A DNA stretch of 64,000 nt from Citreimonas salinaria (lineage in GTDB: Bacteria > Pseudomonadota > Alphaproteobacteria > Rhodobacterales > Rhodobacteraceae), in assembly GCF_900107235.1 (NCBI RefSeq), contig NZ_FNPF01000003.1, positions 62,001 through 126,000 on the forward strand, read 5' to 3'. The position numbers and the translations under genes are program-made. Positions 9,176 to 18,716 of the stretch are shown in pieces. The notes beneath the pieces are model-generated. The model was given only the letters and a program-made list of their open reading frames with translations. It was not told the DNA's origin and searched no databases. Within the stretch, counting starts at the first letter, position 1; each line of letters starts with the position of its first letter.

Positions 9176-9916
9176 TCAGAAAAAGATGTCGGCCGCGGCG
9201 ATGGCGCGGCGACCTTGCGCGGTCTTTAGAACGATCGCGCCGCTCTCGTCCACCGTCTCGAAAATCCCCTCGATCCGGTCCTGCGGCAGCCGCGCGGTCA
9301 CGACCTCGCCCAGCCGGGCGGCGTGCGACAGCCAAGCGGTGCGCACCGGGGCAAAGCCGTAGGTGACCAGGCGGTCCTCCCAGGCGGCGAAGGCGGTCGC
9401 CAGCGCGTCCAGCATCGCCTCGGGCTCGATGCGCAGCCCGGTCTCGGCCAGCAGGCTCACCGGCGGCACCGCCCCCGGCTCGACCGCGTCCGCCCCGGGC
9501 GCGGAAATCAGGTTCACGCCCACCCCGATCGCCAGCGACCCGCCGCGCGCCCCCACGGTCTCGAGCAATATGCCCGCCGCCTTGCCGCCGTTCACCAGCA
9601 CGTCGTTCGGCCATTTCAGCGCGAGCGCCTCGGGCGCATGCGTCAGCGCGGCGAATGCCTCGCGCAGTGCCAGCGCCGTCGTGAAGGACCGCAGCGCCGC
9701 CTGCCCCGGCCCGCCCGGCGTCCGCATCACCAGGGTCGCCGCGAAATTGCCGCCCGGATCGCGCCAAGGCCGCCCGCGCCGTCCGCGCGCAGCACTTTGA
9801 CGCCGTGCCATGATCCATTCCGGCCCGGCGAGCGCGTCGGCGACGCGCGCCGCCTCGGTCATGGTGCTGTCGACCTCGTCCAGCACCCGGCGCCCGTAGC
9901 CTGCGGGCCAGCTCAT
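9176..9916 (-). CDS. birA: Biotin--[acetyl-CoA-carboxylase] ligase
   Basis: 246-residue monofunctional biotin protein ligase. It has the catalytic domain only: DEVDSTM, then ARGRRGRPW (the GRGRxGR adenylate loop), LKWPNDVLVNGGKAAGIL and IGVGVNL. There is no N-terminal helix-turn-helix, so it is not a repressor as in E. coli. ATG at 9916 begins at the conserved MSWPAGY; a TTG at 9949 is in frame but weak. Its natural clients include the biotin carboxyl carrier domain of MccA encoded at 32295-34241. It begins just downstream of the nuo terminator. Confidence 0.94.
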   Translation of the reverse strand: MSWPAGYGRRVLDEVDSTMTEAARVADALAGPEWIMARRQSAARGRRGRPWRDPGGNFAATLVMRTPGGPGQAALRSFTTALALREAFAALTHAPEALALKWPNDVLVNGGKAAGILLETVGARGGSLAIGVGVNLISAPGADAVEPGAVPPVSLLAETGLRIEPEAMLDALATAFAAWEDRLVTYGFAPVRTAWLSHAARLGEVVTARLPQDRIEGIFETVDESGAIVLKTAQGRRAIAAADIFF

Positions 9917-9936
9917 CAGCGGCAAGCCCCATACTT

Positions 9937-10000
9937 CTTCTGTTCCCAAATGGGATGAATACTCTGAAGGAGCAGAAGGGGCAGAGCCCCTTCACCCCTG
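9937..10000 (-). repeat. Probable extragenic repeat element with hairpin
   Basis: On the minus strand a perfect 8-bp hairpin (GAAGGGGC / GCCCCTTC, 9975-9993, 3-base loop) is followed by GAGTATT and then AGAAGAAG. From memory, hairpins followed by GAGTATTTT and AGAAGAAG are frequent between genes in Rhodobacterales. There is no second copy in this window, so the assignment rests on recall and not on a search. Confidence 0.4.
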
Positions 10001-10004
10001 TCCG

Positions 10005-10032
10005 AAAAAAAGCGACGCGCCGAAGGCGCGTC
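10005..10032 (-). terminator. Rho-independent terminator of the nuo operon
   Basis: On the minus strand GACGCGCC-TTC-GGCGCGTC forms an 8-bp perfect stem with a 3-base loop, followed by GC and seven T residues. It lies about 28 bases after the nuoN stop and before birA, so it marks the end of the complex I operon. Confidence 0.9.
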
Positions 10033-10060
10033 ACCGTTTCGCAAGGCCTTGGCGCTCGTT

Positions 10061-11503
10061 TTAGCGGACAAGCGTCGCCGCCGCCGCCTGTGCCGCGCCC
10101 TCGATCCCGAACAGGTTGACCACGCCCACGACCATCACCACGGCCGAGGCCATCAGGAAGCCCCACAGGACCGGCGAACGCCCGCCGTCCAGCCCGTCCT
10201 CGCGCTCTTCACCGAAGTACATGTAGTAGACGATCCGCAGATAATAGTAGGCGCCGATGACGCTGGCGATCATGCCGGCGAGCGCCAGCCAGACCAGCCC
10301 GCCCTCGTAGGCGGCGCGCAGCACGTAGAGCTTGCCGAAGAAGCCCACCAGCGGCGGCACGCCCGCAAGGCTGAACATCAGCACCAGCACGGCCAGCGCC
10401 TTTCCGGGCGCTTGGCGGGCGTACATGTTCAGCGCGCGGATGTCGGTCACCGGCTGGCCGTCGCGCTCCATCGACAGGATGAAGGCGAAGGTGCCGACGT
10501 TCATCGCGACGTAGATCGCCATGTAGATCAGCATCGCCTGCACGCCCAGCAGCGTCCCCGCGGCCAGCCCCATCAGCGCGTAGCCCATGTGGGCGATCGA
10601 CGAATAGGCCATCAGCCGCTTGATGTCGCGCTGGCCGATCGCGGCGATGCTGCCCCAGAACATCGACAGTACCGCGATCAGTGCGATCACCTGCTGCCAC
10701 TGTCCGACGGCGCCGCCGAAGGCGTCGTGCAGCACCCGCGCCAGCAGCGCCATCGCCGCGACCTTGGGCGCCGTGGCGAAGAAGGCGGTGACCGGCGTCG
10801 GCGCGCCCTCGTAGACGTCCGGGGTCCACATGTGGAACGGCACCGCCGAGACCTTGAAGGCCAACCCCGAGATCAGCAGCACCAGCCCGATCAGCAGGCC
10901 GAGCGACATTTCGCCCTCCGTCGCGGTGCGCACGATGCCGATGAATGTCGTGGTGCCCGCGTAGCCGTAGATCAGCGACGCGCCGTACAGCAGCAGGCCC
11001 GAGCTCAGCGCGCCAAGCACGAAGTACTTCAGCCCCGCCTCGGTGGATTTCGGGCTTTCGCGACGCAAGGAGGCAATCACGTAGAGCGCCAGGGACTGAA
11101 GCTCGAGCCCCATGTAGAGCGCCATCAGGTCGCCCGCGCTGACCATGACCATCATGCCCACGACGGCAAGCGCCACCAACAGCGGGTATTCGAAGCGCAG
11201 CAGGCCCCGGCGGGCCATGTAGCCCTCGGACATCAGCAGGACGGCGGCGGCGGCGGTCAGGATCGTCACCTTGGCGAAACGGGCGAAGCCGTCATCGACG
11301 AACATGCCGCCGAAGCCCAGCCGCAAGCCCGAGCCGGTGGTGCCGATCCACAGCGCCAGCGCCAGGAAGACGGCCGCCGTGGCCCACAGCAGGACCGGCG
11401 CCAGCTTGTCCTTGCCGGTGTAGACCGCGACCAGAAGCGCCGCCATCGCGAACAGCGACAGCACGATTTCCGGCAGGATGATGGTAAGGTCGGCCGAGAT
11501 CAT
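10061..11503 (-). CDS. nuoN: NADH-quinone oxidoreductase subunit N
   Basis: 480-residue antiporter-like membrane subunit of complex I, about 14 predicted transmembrane helices. It carries the proton-path lysine region ([28 protein letters not shown]), the conserved broken-helix sequence, and [10 protein letters not shown]. It is the last nuo gene. Its ATG overlaps the nuoM stop (ATGA), which couples translation. Residues [11 protein letters not shown] and [13 protein letters not shown] are typical of NuoN and distinguish it from NuoM and NuoL. Confidence 0.97.
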   Translation of the reverse strand: MISADLTIILPEIVLSLFAMAALLVAVYTGKDKLAPVLLWATAAVFLALALWIGTTGSGLRLGFGGMFVDDGFARFAKVTILTAAAAVLLMSEGYMARRGLLRFEYPLLVALAVVGMMVMVSAGDLMALYMGLELQSLALYVIASLRRESPKSTEAGLKYFVLGALSSGLLLYGASLIYGYAGTTTFIGIVRTATEGEMSLGLLIGLVLLISGLAFKVSAVPFHMWTPDVYEGAPTPVTAFFATAPKVAAMALLARVLHDAFGGAVGQWQQVIALIAVLSMFWGSIAAIGQRDIKRLMAYSSIAHMGYALMGLAAGTLLGVQAMLIYMAIYVAMNVGTFAFILSMERDGQPVTDIRALNMYARQAPGKALAVLVLMFSLAGVPPLVGFFGKLYVLRAAYEGGLVWLALAGMIASVIGAYYYLRIVYYMYFGEEREDGLDGGRSPVLWGFLMASAVVMVVGVVNLFGIEGAAQAAAATLVR

Positions 11504-13092
11504 TCGTGCGCTCCTTCTAGCTCGGCGGCGGCGTCGCCCGCGACGGCCTGTGCGACCTGCGTGCCGCGCGTGTCAACCCCGGCCTCGGCCAGCGCGGCGT
11601 CGTATGCGCCGACCAGCTGCGCCACGCTCGGCCCGATGCGGTCCAGGATCGGTGCGGGATAGACGCCGAAGAACAGCGTCGCGACGACCAGCGGCGCGAA
11701 GATCGCCTTCTCGCGGCGGGTCATGTCGGTGATGGTCTTCAGCGACGCCTTGATCAGGTCGCCCATCACCACCCGCCGGTACAGCCACAGCGCGTAGGCC
11801 GCAGACAGGATCACCCCCAGCGCGGCACCGGCCGCGACCCAGGTGTTGACCTGGAAGATGCCCACCAGCGTCAGGAATTCCCCGACGAAGCCCGACGTGC
11901 CCGGCAGGCCCACGTTGGCCATGGTGAACAGCATGAACACCAGCGCGTAGGCCGGCATCCGGTTCACGAGGCCGCCATAGGCGTCGATGTCGCGCGTGTG
12001 CATCCGGTCGTAGACCACGCCCACGCACAGGAACAACGCGCCCGAGATGAAGCCGTGACTGATCATCTGGAAGATCGCCCCGTCGATGCCCTGCTGGTTT
12101 GCCGCGAAGATCCCCATGGTGACGAAGCCCATGTGCGCGACGGACGAATAGGCGATCAGCTTCTTCATGTCCTCTTGCACCAGCGCCACGAGGCTTGTGT
12201 AGACGATGGCGATCACCGACAGCGTCCACACCAGCGGCGCCATCACCTCGGAGCCCACCGGGAACATCGGCAGCGAGAAGCGCAGGAAGCCGTAGCCGCC
12301 CATCTTCAGCAGGATCGCCGCCAGCACGACCGAGCCCGCCGTCGGCGCCTGCACGTGCGCGTCCGGCAGCCAGGTGTGCACCGGCCACATCGGCATCTTC
12401 ACCGCGAAGCTCGCGAAGAACGCCAGGAACAGCAGCGTCTGCATCCCGCCCAGGACCTGCACGCCCAGCACCTCGATGCCCACGGACGAGAAGCTGTGGT
12501 TCAGCAGCAGCGCGATGTCGGTGGTGCCGGCGTCGGCATACATCGCCACCATCGCCACCAGCATCAGCACCGAGCCGAGGAAGGTGTAGAGGAAGAACTT
12601 GAACGATGCGTAGATCCGGTCCTTGCCGCCCCAGATGCCGATGATCAGGAACATCGGGATCAGCGAGGCCTCGAAGAACAGGTAGAACAGCACCAGGTCC
12701 AGCGCCATGAACACGCCAAGCATCAGCGTTTCCAGCATCAGGAACGCGATCATGTATTCCTTGACGCGGGTCGTGACCTCCCAGCTGGCGGCGATGACCA
12801 GCGGCATGATGAAGGTCGTCAGCAGCACGAAGAGCACGCTGATCCCGTCGACGCCCATCTTGTACTGCAGGCCCAGCAGCCAGTCGGCCTGCTCGACCAT
12901 CTGGAAGCCCGGATTGCCGGCCTCGAACTGGAACAGGATGAACAGCGACACCACGAACGTCGCGCTGGTCGCGATCAGCGCCAGCCACTTCGCGTTGCGG
13001 TCCGCGGCCGCGTCGCCCCCGCGCAGGAACAGCGCCAGGATCAGCGCGGCCAGCGCCGGCAGGAAGGTGACGATGGAAAGCAGGTTGTCCAT
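11500..13092 (-). CDS. nuoM: NADH-quinone oxidoreductase subunit M
   Basis: 530-residue antiporter-like proton-pumping subunit of complex I. Signatures: [18 protein letters not shown] with the conserved Glu, [20 protein letters not shown] around the key Lys and broken helix, [10 protein letters not shown], and [12 protein letters not shown]. The start at 13092 overlaps the nuoL stop as TAATG. The open frame runs upstream to 13425 but that part is a shadow of nuoL. The C-terminal 40 residues are Ala-rich and unconserved. Confidence 0.97.
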   Translation of the reverse strand: MDNLLSIVTFLPALAALILALFLRGGDAAADRNAKWLALIATSATFVVSLFILFQFEAGNPGFQMVEQADWLLGLQYKMGVDGISVLFVLLTTFIMPLVIAASWEVTTRVKEYMIAFLMLETLMLGVFMALDLVLFYLFFEASLIPMFLIIGIWGGKDRIYASFKFFLYTFLGSVLMLVAMVAMYADAGTTDIALLLNHSFSSVGIEVLGVQVLGGMQTLLFLAFFASFAVKMPMWPVHTWLPDAHVQAPTAGSVVLAAILLKMGGYGFLRFSLPMFPVGSEVMAPLVWTLSVIAIVYTSLVALVQEDMKKLIAYSSVAHMGFVTMGIFAANQQGIDGAIFQMISHGFISGALFLCVGVVYDRMHTRDIDAYGGLVNRMPAYALVFMLFTMANVGLPGTSGFVGEFLTLVGIFQVNTWVAAGAALGVILSAAYALWLYRRVVMGDLIKASLKTITDMTRREKAIFAPLVVATLFFGVYPAPILDRIGPSVAQLVGAYDAALAEAGVDTRGTQVAQAVAGDAAAELEGAHE

Positions 13093-15245
13093 TAGTTGCC
13101 GCCCCCCGAAAGCGTCATCCAGGTGATCAGGATCGCGATGCCGATCACCATCGCGAAGGCATAGGTGAAGATGTAGCCGGACTGCGCCCGCCCCGCGAGG
13201 CGCGTGAAGAACGGCACCACGCCCATCGCCAGACCGTTGATCGACCCGTCGATCACGCTGCCGTCGCCGCGGCGCCAGAGCAGCCTGCCGAGCCCCTTGG
13301 CCGGCCGCACGAAGACGAAGTCGTAGATCTCGTCGAAATACCACTTGTTGAGCAGGAACAGGTACAGCGGCCGCTGGCTTTCCGCCAGCCGTCCGGGAAC
13401 CGAGGGCTGAAGGATGTAGAACCACACCGCCACAAGAAAGCCGATCAGCATGGCGACGAAGGGCGACACCTTGACCCAGACCGGGGCGTGGTGCGCGTCG
13501 TCCATCACGTGGTTGTCGGGCGCCATGTAGATCGCGCCCTGTCCCGGCGCGGGATAATCGCCCGCGGCATACTCGCCCTCGCCGGCCGGACCGTGCGCGT
13601 CGGTGGGTTCGGCCACCGCTTCGCCCGCGCTTTCCAGGTCGCCTTCGGCCAGTTCCTCGATCGCCTCGCCCGGCCCCTCGCCGTGGTCGGCGGCGGCCTC
13701 CTCGGCATGGGCCACAGGCACGCCAAAGAACCGGTTCACCGACGCGTGGTCGCCGAAGAAGCTGTTGTACCAGACCATCCCGGCAAAGACCGAGCCCACC
13801 GCCAGCACGCCCAGCGGCACCAGCATGACCATCGGGCTTTCATGCGCGTGCTCGTGCGTGTGGCGATCGCCGCGCGGCGTGCCCCAGAAGGTCAGGAACA
13901 TCAGCCGCCAAGAATAGAAGCTGGTGAACAGCGCCGCGATGACCAGCATCCAGAAGGCATAGCCGCCTGCGGTGCCGGCCCAGGCGCTCTCGATCACCGC
14001 GTCCTTGGACAGGAAGCCGGCAAAGCCGATATGCGTCAGCGGGATGCCCACGCCGGTGATCGCCAGCGTGCCGATCAGCATCGCCCAGAACGTGTAGGGC
14101 AGCTTCTTGCGCAGCCCGCCGTAGTTCCGCATGTCCTGCTCGTGGTGCATCCCGTGGATCACCGAGCCCGCGCCGAGGAACAGCATCGCCTTGAAGAAGG
14201 CGTGCGTGAACAGGTGGAACATCGCCACGGAATAGACGCCCACGCCCGCCGCCACGAACATGTAGCCCAGCTGCGACATCGTCGAATAGGCGATGACGCG
14301 CTTGATGTCGGTCTGGACCAGCCCGATCGTCGCGGCGACGAAGGCGGTGGTCGCGCCCAGCACCGTGACGAAGGCCATCGCGTAGGGCGCGAATTCCATC
14401 ACCGGCGACATGCGGCAGACCAGGAAGACGCCCGCCGTGACCATGGTGGCGGCGTGGATCAGCGCCGAGACCGGCGTCGGGCCCTCCATCGCGTCGGGAA
14501 GCCAGGTGTGCAGGAACAGCTGCGCCGACTTACCCATCGCGCCCACGAACAGCAGGAAGGCCACCAGCTCGGCCGCGTTCCACGAGGTCCACAGGAAGGT
14601 CAGCTGCGTCTCGGCCAGTTCGGGTGCCGCGGCGAAGATCACGTCGAAGTTCACCGAATCCGTCAGGTAGAACAGAGCGAAGATCCCCAGCGCGAAGCCG
14701 AAGTCGCCCACCCGGTTGACCACGAACGCCTTGATGGCGGCGGCGTTGGCCGACGGCTTGCGGTAGTAGAACCCGATCAGCAGGTAGGACGCGACGCCCA
14801 CACCTTCCCAGCCGAAGAACATCTGCACCAGGTTGTCCGAGGTCACCAGCGCCAGCATCGCGAAGGTGAAGAACGACAGGTAGGCGAAGAAGCGCGCGCG
14901 ATAGCTTTCCTCGCCTTCGCGGAAGTTCTCGTCATGCGCCATGTAGCCGAAGGAATAAAGGTGCACGAGCGCCGACACCGTCGTCACCACGATCAGCATG
15001 ATGCTGGTCAGCCGGTCCAGCCGGATCGACCAGTCGACCGACAGCGTGCCGCTCTCGATGAAGCGCAGGATGTTGATCGTCTCGGTCTCGGGTCCGTGGG
15101 TCAGGAACACGATCCACGACAGCGCGCAGGCCAGGAACAGCAGGCCGGTGGTTACCCACTGCGCGCCCTTGATCGAGATGACGCGCCAGCCGAAGCCCGC
15201 GATCAGCGCGCCCAGAAGCGGCGCGAACAGGATGATCGTCGCCAT
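13092..15245 (-). CDS. nuoL: NADH-quinone oxidoreductase subunit L
   Basis: 717-residue distal pumping subunit of complex I, with the long lateral helix region at the C-terminus. It shows [53 protein letters not shown] (split here by description only: [21 protein letters not shown]), [11 protein letters not shown] and [10 protein letters not shown]. Odd feature: about 80 acidic, Ala/Gly-rich residues (roughly 13480-13720) lie between two late helices, starting after [13 protein letters not shown]. NuoL starts 4 bases after nuoK and overlaps nuoM. Confidence 0.97.
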   Translation of the reverse strand: MATIILFAPLLGALIAGFGWRVISIKGAQWVTTGLLFLACALSWIVFLTHGPETETINILRFIESGTLSVDWSIRLDRLTSIMLIVVTTVSALVHLYSFGYMAHDENFREGEESYRARFFAYLSFFTFAMLALVTSDNLVQMFFGWEGVGVASYLLIGFYYRKPSANAAAIKAFVVNRVGDFGFALGIFALFYLTDSVNFDVIFAAAPELAETQLTFLWTSWNAAELVAFLLFVGAMGKSAQLFLHTWLPDAMEGPTPVSALIHAATMVTAGVFLVCRMSPVMEFAPYAMAFVTVLGATTAFVAATIGLVQTDIKRVIAYSTMSQLGYMFVAAGVGVYSVAMFHLFTHAFFKAMLFLGAGSVIHGMHHEQDMRNYGGLRKKLPYTFWAMLIGTLAITGVGIPLTHIGFAGFLSKDAVIESAWAGTAGGYAFWMLVIAALFTSFYSWRLMFLTFWGTPRGDRHTHEHAHESPMVMLVPLGVLAVGSVFAGMVWYNSFFGDHASVNRFFGVPVAHAEEAAADHGEGPGEAIEELAEGDLESAGEAVAEPTDAHGPAGEGEYAAGDYPAPGQGAIYMAPDNHVMDDAHHAPVWVKVSPFVAMLIGFLVAVWFYILQPSVPGRLAESQRPLYLFLLNKWYFDEIYDFVFVRPAKGLGRLLWRRGDGSVIDGSINGLAMGVVPFFTRLAGRAQSGYIFTYAFAMVIGIAILITWMTLSGGGN

Positions 15246-15249
15246 GCGC

Positions 15250-15555
15250 TCAGCCCTTCATCACGTTGATGTCTTCCACGGCGATCGTGCCGCGGTTGCG
15301 GAAGAAGCTGACCAGGATCGCAAGCCCGATCGCCGCCTCGGCCGCCGCCACCGTCAGCACGAACAGGGTGAAAACCTGCCCCACCAGGTCGCCCAGATGC
15401 GCCGAGAACGCCACAAGGTTAATGTTCACCGCCAGCAGGATCAGTTCGATGCTCATCAGCAGGATGATGACGTTCTTGCGGTTGAGGAAAATTCCGAAGA
15501 TGCCGATGACGAACAGCACCGCCGCCACCGTCAGGTAATGTTCCAGTCCGATCAT
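15250..15555 (-). CDS. nuoK: NADH-quinone oxidoreductase subunit K
   Basis: 101 residues, three transmembrane helices, with the two conserved membrane glutamates ([11 protein letters not shown] and [11 protein letters not shown]) that link the quinone site to the antiporter subunits. The start MIGLEHYL is the usual NuoK N-terminus. It is followed 4 bases later by nuoL and preceded by a 118-base gap that holds an inverted repeat, an unusual break in a tight operon. Confidence 0.97.
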   Translation of the reverse strand: MIGLEHYLTVAAVLFVIGIFGIFLNRKNVIILLMSIELILLAVNINLVAFSAHLGDLVGQVFTLFVLTVAAAEAAIGLAILVSFFRNRGTIAVEDINVMKG

Positions 15556-15639
15556 CGCTCGTCCCTCCGGGTTTTCCCCGTATGGTTATCAATTCATGAA
15601 CGGGCCTCTGTAACCCGTTGATTTGTCTAGGCCGGATGC

Positions 15640-15658
15640 GTGTCCCACCGTGGGACAC
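15640..15658. repeat. Inverted repeat GTGTCCCAC-C-GTGGGACAC after nuoJ
   Basis: Nine-bp perfect arms around a single C, starting 15 bases after the nuoJ stop on the minus strand. A hairpin with the same core (GTGTCCCA / TGGGACAC) follows the tyrS stop at 48280-48304. No T-run follows, so it is not a classic terminator; RNA-processing signal, protein site or dispersed repeat are all possible. Confidence 0.75.
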
Positions 15659-15673
15659 CCCTCCGGCGCCCGT

Positions 15674-16276
15674 TTACAGCCCCTGGCCGGGCTTCACGTC
15701 CCGCAGCTCCATCGCCTTCTTCGGGTCGCGATACATCTGCGCCAGCACGTCCTGCCGCTTGACGTCGCTCCGGTGGCGCAGGGTGAGCACGATGGCACCG
15801 ATCATCGCCACCAGCAGGATCAGGCCCGCCAGCTGGAACAGCAGGAAGTACTGGTCGTAGAGGATCATCCCCAGCGCCTGCGTGTTGTGGATGCCCGGCA
15901 CCATCGGCTGAGCGATCTGCCCCGCGGCCAGTTCCGATTCCGTCCAGGCGCCGAAGGCCAGTGCCAGCTGCATCAGGATCACCAGCCCGATCAGCAGCGC
16001 CAACGGCATGGTGCGCGCCATCTGGGCCCTGAGCGCCGAGAAGTCGATGTCCAGCATCATCACCACGAACAGGAACAGCACCGCGACCGCGCCCACGTAG
16101 ACGATGATCAGCAGCATGGCGACGAACTCGGCCCCCAGCAGCACGAACAGCCCCGCCGCGGACAGGAACGCCAGGATCAGCCACAGCACCGAGTGCACCG
16201 GGTTGCGCGCGATCACGGTGAACAGCCCGCCCGCGATCACACCCAGCGCGAAGAGGTAGAAGGCGAATGCCATCAT
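15674..16276 (-). CDS. nuoJ: NADH-quinone oxidoreductase subunit J
   Basis: 200 residues with five transmembrane helices in the first 165 residues and a basic cytosolic tail. The family signature [23 protein letters not shown] is visible (third helix with the conserved VYVGA pi-bulge region). It begins ATGATG, overlapping the stop of the upstream accessory gene by 4 bases. Unlike E. coli NuoJ it has about 30 extra residues ([20 protein letters not shown]) at the C-terminus, common in alphaproteobacteria. Confidence 0.96.
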   Translation of the reverse strand: MMAFAFYLFALGVIAGGLFTVIARNPVHSVLWLILAFLSAAGLFVLLGAEFVAMLLIIVYVGAVAVLFLFVVMMLDIDFSALRAQMARTMPLALLIGLVILMQLALAFGAWTESELAAGQIAQPMVPGIHNTQALGMILYDQYFLLFQLAGLILLVAMIGAIVLTLRHRSDVKRQDVLAQMYRDPKKAMELRDVKPGQGL

Positions 16277-16683
16277 GTCTCGTCATCCTTCTTTCCGTCG
16301 GCCATCACCTCGCGCGCCATCTCCATGGCGCGGGTCATGGCGGGAATCCCGGCGAACATCGACATCTGCGCGATGGTCTCGGCGATCTCTTCCTCGGTCG
16401 CGCCGGCCTCGAGCGCGTGGCGCACGGTCATCCTCAGCGGCGTATCGGCCTGAGCACCCTGCATCGTCAACCCCGCAAGCGTCAGAAGCAGGCGTGTCTT
16501 GGCGTCCAGCCCGTTCTTGCCCAGCCCCTTGCCGAACCACATCTCCATGGCGTCCTTCGGCATGGTCGGCCAAAGGCTCTCGAAGCCCTTGGGATCGAAG
16601 GACGACAGCGCGGGATTGAAGGCCTTCGCCATCTCCTGCGCCTGCTCCATCATCAGCTCGAACGGGGTTTTCTGGCTGCTCAT
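16273..16683 (-). CDS. Carboxymuconolactone decarboxylase-like protein inside the nuo operon
   Basis: 136 residues. The C-terminal 80 residues ([46 protein letters not shown]) match the helical carboxymuconolactone decarboxylase/AhpD fold. There is no cysteine anywhere, so it cannot act as an AhpD-type CxxC peroxidase or disulfide enzyme. It overlaps nuoI and nuoJ by 4 bases each, so it is translationally coupled to both. Role is unknown; assembly factor or regulator of complex I is only a guess from location. Start ATG at 16683 is set by the overlap. Confidence 0.8.
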   Translation of the reverse strand: MSSQKTPFELMMEQAQEMAKAFNPALSSFDPKGFESLWPTMPKDAMEMWFGKGLGKNGLDAKTRLLLTLAGLTMQGAQADTPLRMTVRHALEAGATEEEIAETIAQMSMFAGIPAMTRAMEMAREVMADGKKDDET

Positions 16684-17174
16684 CGGTACGGCGCGTCCAT
16701 CTCGAGGTTGCGGGCCAGCTCGGCCTCCCAGCGCTCGCCGTTCTCCAGCAGCTTGGCCTTGTCGTAGTAAAGCTCCTCGCGGGTCTCGGTCGAGAATTCG
16801 AAATTGGGGCCCTCGACGATCGCGTCGACCGGGCAGGCCTCCTGGCAGAAACCGCAATAGATGCACTTGGTCATGTCGATGTCGTAGCGCGTGGTGCGGC
16901 GGGAGCCGTCCTCGCGCGGCTCGGCATCGATGGTGATCGCCTGCGCCGGGCAGATCGCCTCGCACAGCTTGCACGCGATGCAGCGTTCCTCGCCGTTCGG
17001 ATAACGGCGCAGCGCGTGTTCGCCGCGAAAGCGCGGCGACAGCGGGCCCTTCTCGTGCGGGTAGTTCAGCGTCGCCTTGGGGCCGAAGAAGTACTTGAAG
17101 CCCAGCCCGAGGCCCTTGAAGAAGTCCGTCAGCAGGAAATATCCCGCGGCGCGTCCGTAATCGATGGTCGCCAT
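16680..17174 (-). CDS. nuoI: NADH-quinone oxidoreductase subunit I
   Basis: 164-residue ferredoxin-like subunit carrying two 4Fe-4S clusters (N6a, N6b) that pass electrons towards NuoB. The two ligand sets are [12 protein letters not shown] and [12 protein letters not shown], as expected. The N-terminal amphipathic region ([18 protein letters not shown]) anchors it to NuoH. It ends in an ATGA overlap with the carboxymuconolactone decarboxylase-like gene. Confidence 0.97.
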   Translation of the reverse strand: MATIDYGRAAGYFLLTDFFKGLGLGFKYFFGPKATLNYPHEKGPLSPRFRGEHALRRYPNGEERCIACKLCEAICPAQAITIDAEPREDGSRRTTRYDIDMTKCIYCGFCQEACPVDAIVEGPNFEFSTETREELYYDKAKLLENGERWEAELARNLEMDAPYR

Positions 17175-17188
17175 CTTGGTCTCCTGAC

Positions 17189-17236
17189 GCGGGGGCGAGC
17201 CCCGCCATGCTTATGCGGCGGGCGCGTCCGCCCGCC
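17189..17236. repeat. Two hairpins in the nuoH-nuoI gap
   Basis: The 97-base gap between nuoH and nuoI holds two GC-rich inverted repeats: GCGGGG / CCCCGC (17189-17205) and a perfect 8-bp stem GGCGGGCG / CGCCCGCC with a 4-base loop (17217-17236). No T-run follows. They could stabilise or punctuate the polycistronic mRNA. Confidence 0.6.
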
Positions 17237-17271
17237 TGAAGGATCGCCCGGCCCGCGCGGCCGGTATCGGC

Positions 17272-18309
17272 TCAGCCGGCCAGCGGCCAGCGGGCGTAGA
17301 TGCCCCAGAACCAGTCGAATTTCGCCGCGAAGGCCACGAAGACCACCCAGACCAGGCTGAACGGCAGGAACACCTTCCAGCCCAGCCGCATCAGCTGGTC
17401 GTAGCGGTAGCGCGGGGTGATCGCCTTCACCATGGCGAACAGGAAGAAGAAGAACGCCATCTTCGCCACCATCCACAGCGCGCCGTCCGGCAGGCCCGGG
17501 ATCGGCGACAGCCAGCCGCCGAAGAACAGCAGCGTGGTCAGCGCGCACATCAGGAAGATCGCGATGTACTCGCCCGCCATGAACAGCAGGAACGGCGTCG
17601 AGGAGTATTCGACCTGGTAGCCCGCCACCAGTTCGGATTCCGCCTCGGGAAGGTCGAAGGGCGGCCGGTTCGTCTCGGCCAGCGCCGAGATGAAGAACAG
17701 GAACACCATCGGCAGGTGCGGCAGCCAGTACCAGCCGAAGAAATGCGCCGACGTGTCCTGCGCGTAGACGATCGAGCCGAAGTTCATGCTGCCGGTCGAG
17801 ATGATCACGCCGATGATGATCAGGCCGATGCTGACCTCGTACGAGATCATCTGAGCGGCGGAACGCAGCGAGCCGAGGAACGGGTATTTCGAGTTCGACG
17901 CCCAGCCGCCCATGATCACGCCGTAGACCTCGAGCGACGAGATCGCGAACACGTACAGGATGGCGACGTTGATGTTCGACAGAACCCAGGTCTCGTCGAA
18001 GGGGATCACCGCCCAGGCCAGCACCGCCAGCACGAAGGACATCATCGGCGCCAGAAGGAAGACCGTCCGGTCGGCGCCGGCGGGTATGACCACCTCCTTG
18101 GTCACGTATTTCAGCGCGTCGGCGACCGATTGCAGTATCCCGAAGACGCCCACGACGTTGGGGCCCCGGCGCATCTGCACCGCGGCCCAGACCTTGCGGT
18201 CGCCATAGACCAGGAACAGCAGGCTGATCATCACGAAGCCCAGCACGGCCAGGCATTGTGCGATGATGATCACCAGCGTGCCCACCGGCGTGATCAGGAA
18301 CTCTCCCAT
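17272..18309 (-). CDS. nuoH: NADH-quinone oxidoreductase subunit H
   Basis: 345-residue membrane subunit that forms the quinone chamber with NuoB and NuoD. Eight transmembrane helices are expected. Conserved cytosolic loops are visible: [19 protein letters not shown], the acidic [19 protein letters not shown] loop (described in parts: [12 protein letters not shown]), and [12 protein letters not shown] near the end. It starts 7 bases after the stop of a lipoprotein gene and is followed by a hairpin-containing gap before nuoI. Confidence 0.97.
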   Translation of the reverse strand: MGEFLITPVGTLVIIIAQCLAVLGFVMISLLFLVYGDRKVWAAVQMRRGPNVVGVFGILQSVADALKYVTKEVVIPAGADRTVFLLAPMMSFVLAVLAWAVIPFDETWVLSNINVAILYVFAISSLEVYGVIMGGWASNSKYPFLGSLRSAAQMISYEVSIGLIIIGVIISTGSMNFGSIVYAQDTSAHFFGWYWLPHLPMVFLFFISALAETNRPPFDLPEAESELVAGYQVEYSSTPFLLFMAGEYIAIFLMCALTTLLFFGGWLSPIPGLPDGALWMVAKMAFFFFLFAMVKAITPRYRYDQLMRLGWKVFLPFSLVWVVFVAFAAKFDWFWGIYARWPLAG

Positions 18310-18316
18310 CGGGACC

Positions 18317-18712
18317 TCATACCATCGGTATCGCGTTTTCGGTGCAGGCGCTGGAGACCACTTCCGCGTCGATGGTCTTCAGCCCGCGGGGCAGCGCCGG
18401 CGAGATGGTGTAAATCGCATCCGCCCGCCAGAGGCCACCCTCTTCGTCCACATTCGTGCGCAAATGCCGCGTAAAGCCGTAGCCCCGGATCAGCGTGTAT
18501 TGCGCGGCGGCGCACTCGGCATAGTCCTCGACGTCGCGCGGCCCGCGGGCGCCGCGCATCTCGACGTGGAAGTTGACCAGGTCGCCATCCAGCAGCCGGG
18601 TCTTCACGCCCATGTACTCGGCCTCGAGCGGAGCGGCATAGACGTCCTGCGCGGGCGCGCAGGACGTGGCAGCCAGCACCGCCGCCAGCACCGGGATGAA
18701 CCGCGACGGCAC
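18317..18712 (-). CDS. Putative lipoprotein between nuoG and nuoH
   Basis: 131 residues with a short basic N-terminus, hydrophobic core and lipobox AATSC (Cys at about residue 18), so probably a lipid-anchored periplasmic protein. The mature part has a few aromatic residues and two further cysteines (YAECAAAQY and SSACTEN), which could form a disulfide. The start is GTG, 4 bases after the nuoG TAG. I recognise no family beyond being one of the accessory reading frames seen in Rhodobacterales nuo operons. A periplasmic protein made with complex I suggests a role at the membrane arm, by inference. Confidence 0.75.
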   Translation of the reverse strand: MPSRFIPVLAAVLAATSCAPAQDVYAAPLEAEYMGVKTRLLDGDLVNFHVEMRGARGPRDVEDYAECAAAQYTLIRGYGFTRHLRTNVDEEGGLWRADAIYTISPALPRGLKTIDAEVVSSACTENAIPMV

Positions 18713-18716
18713 GGGC

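Noticed and set aside
15559-15663. Short frames starting at the GTGTCCCAC repeats (MSHGGT and MSHDGT)
   Set aside because: They come from the inverted repeat itself and have no ribosome site or recognisable protein.
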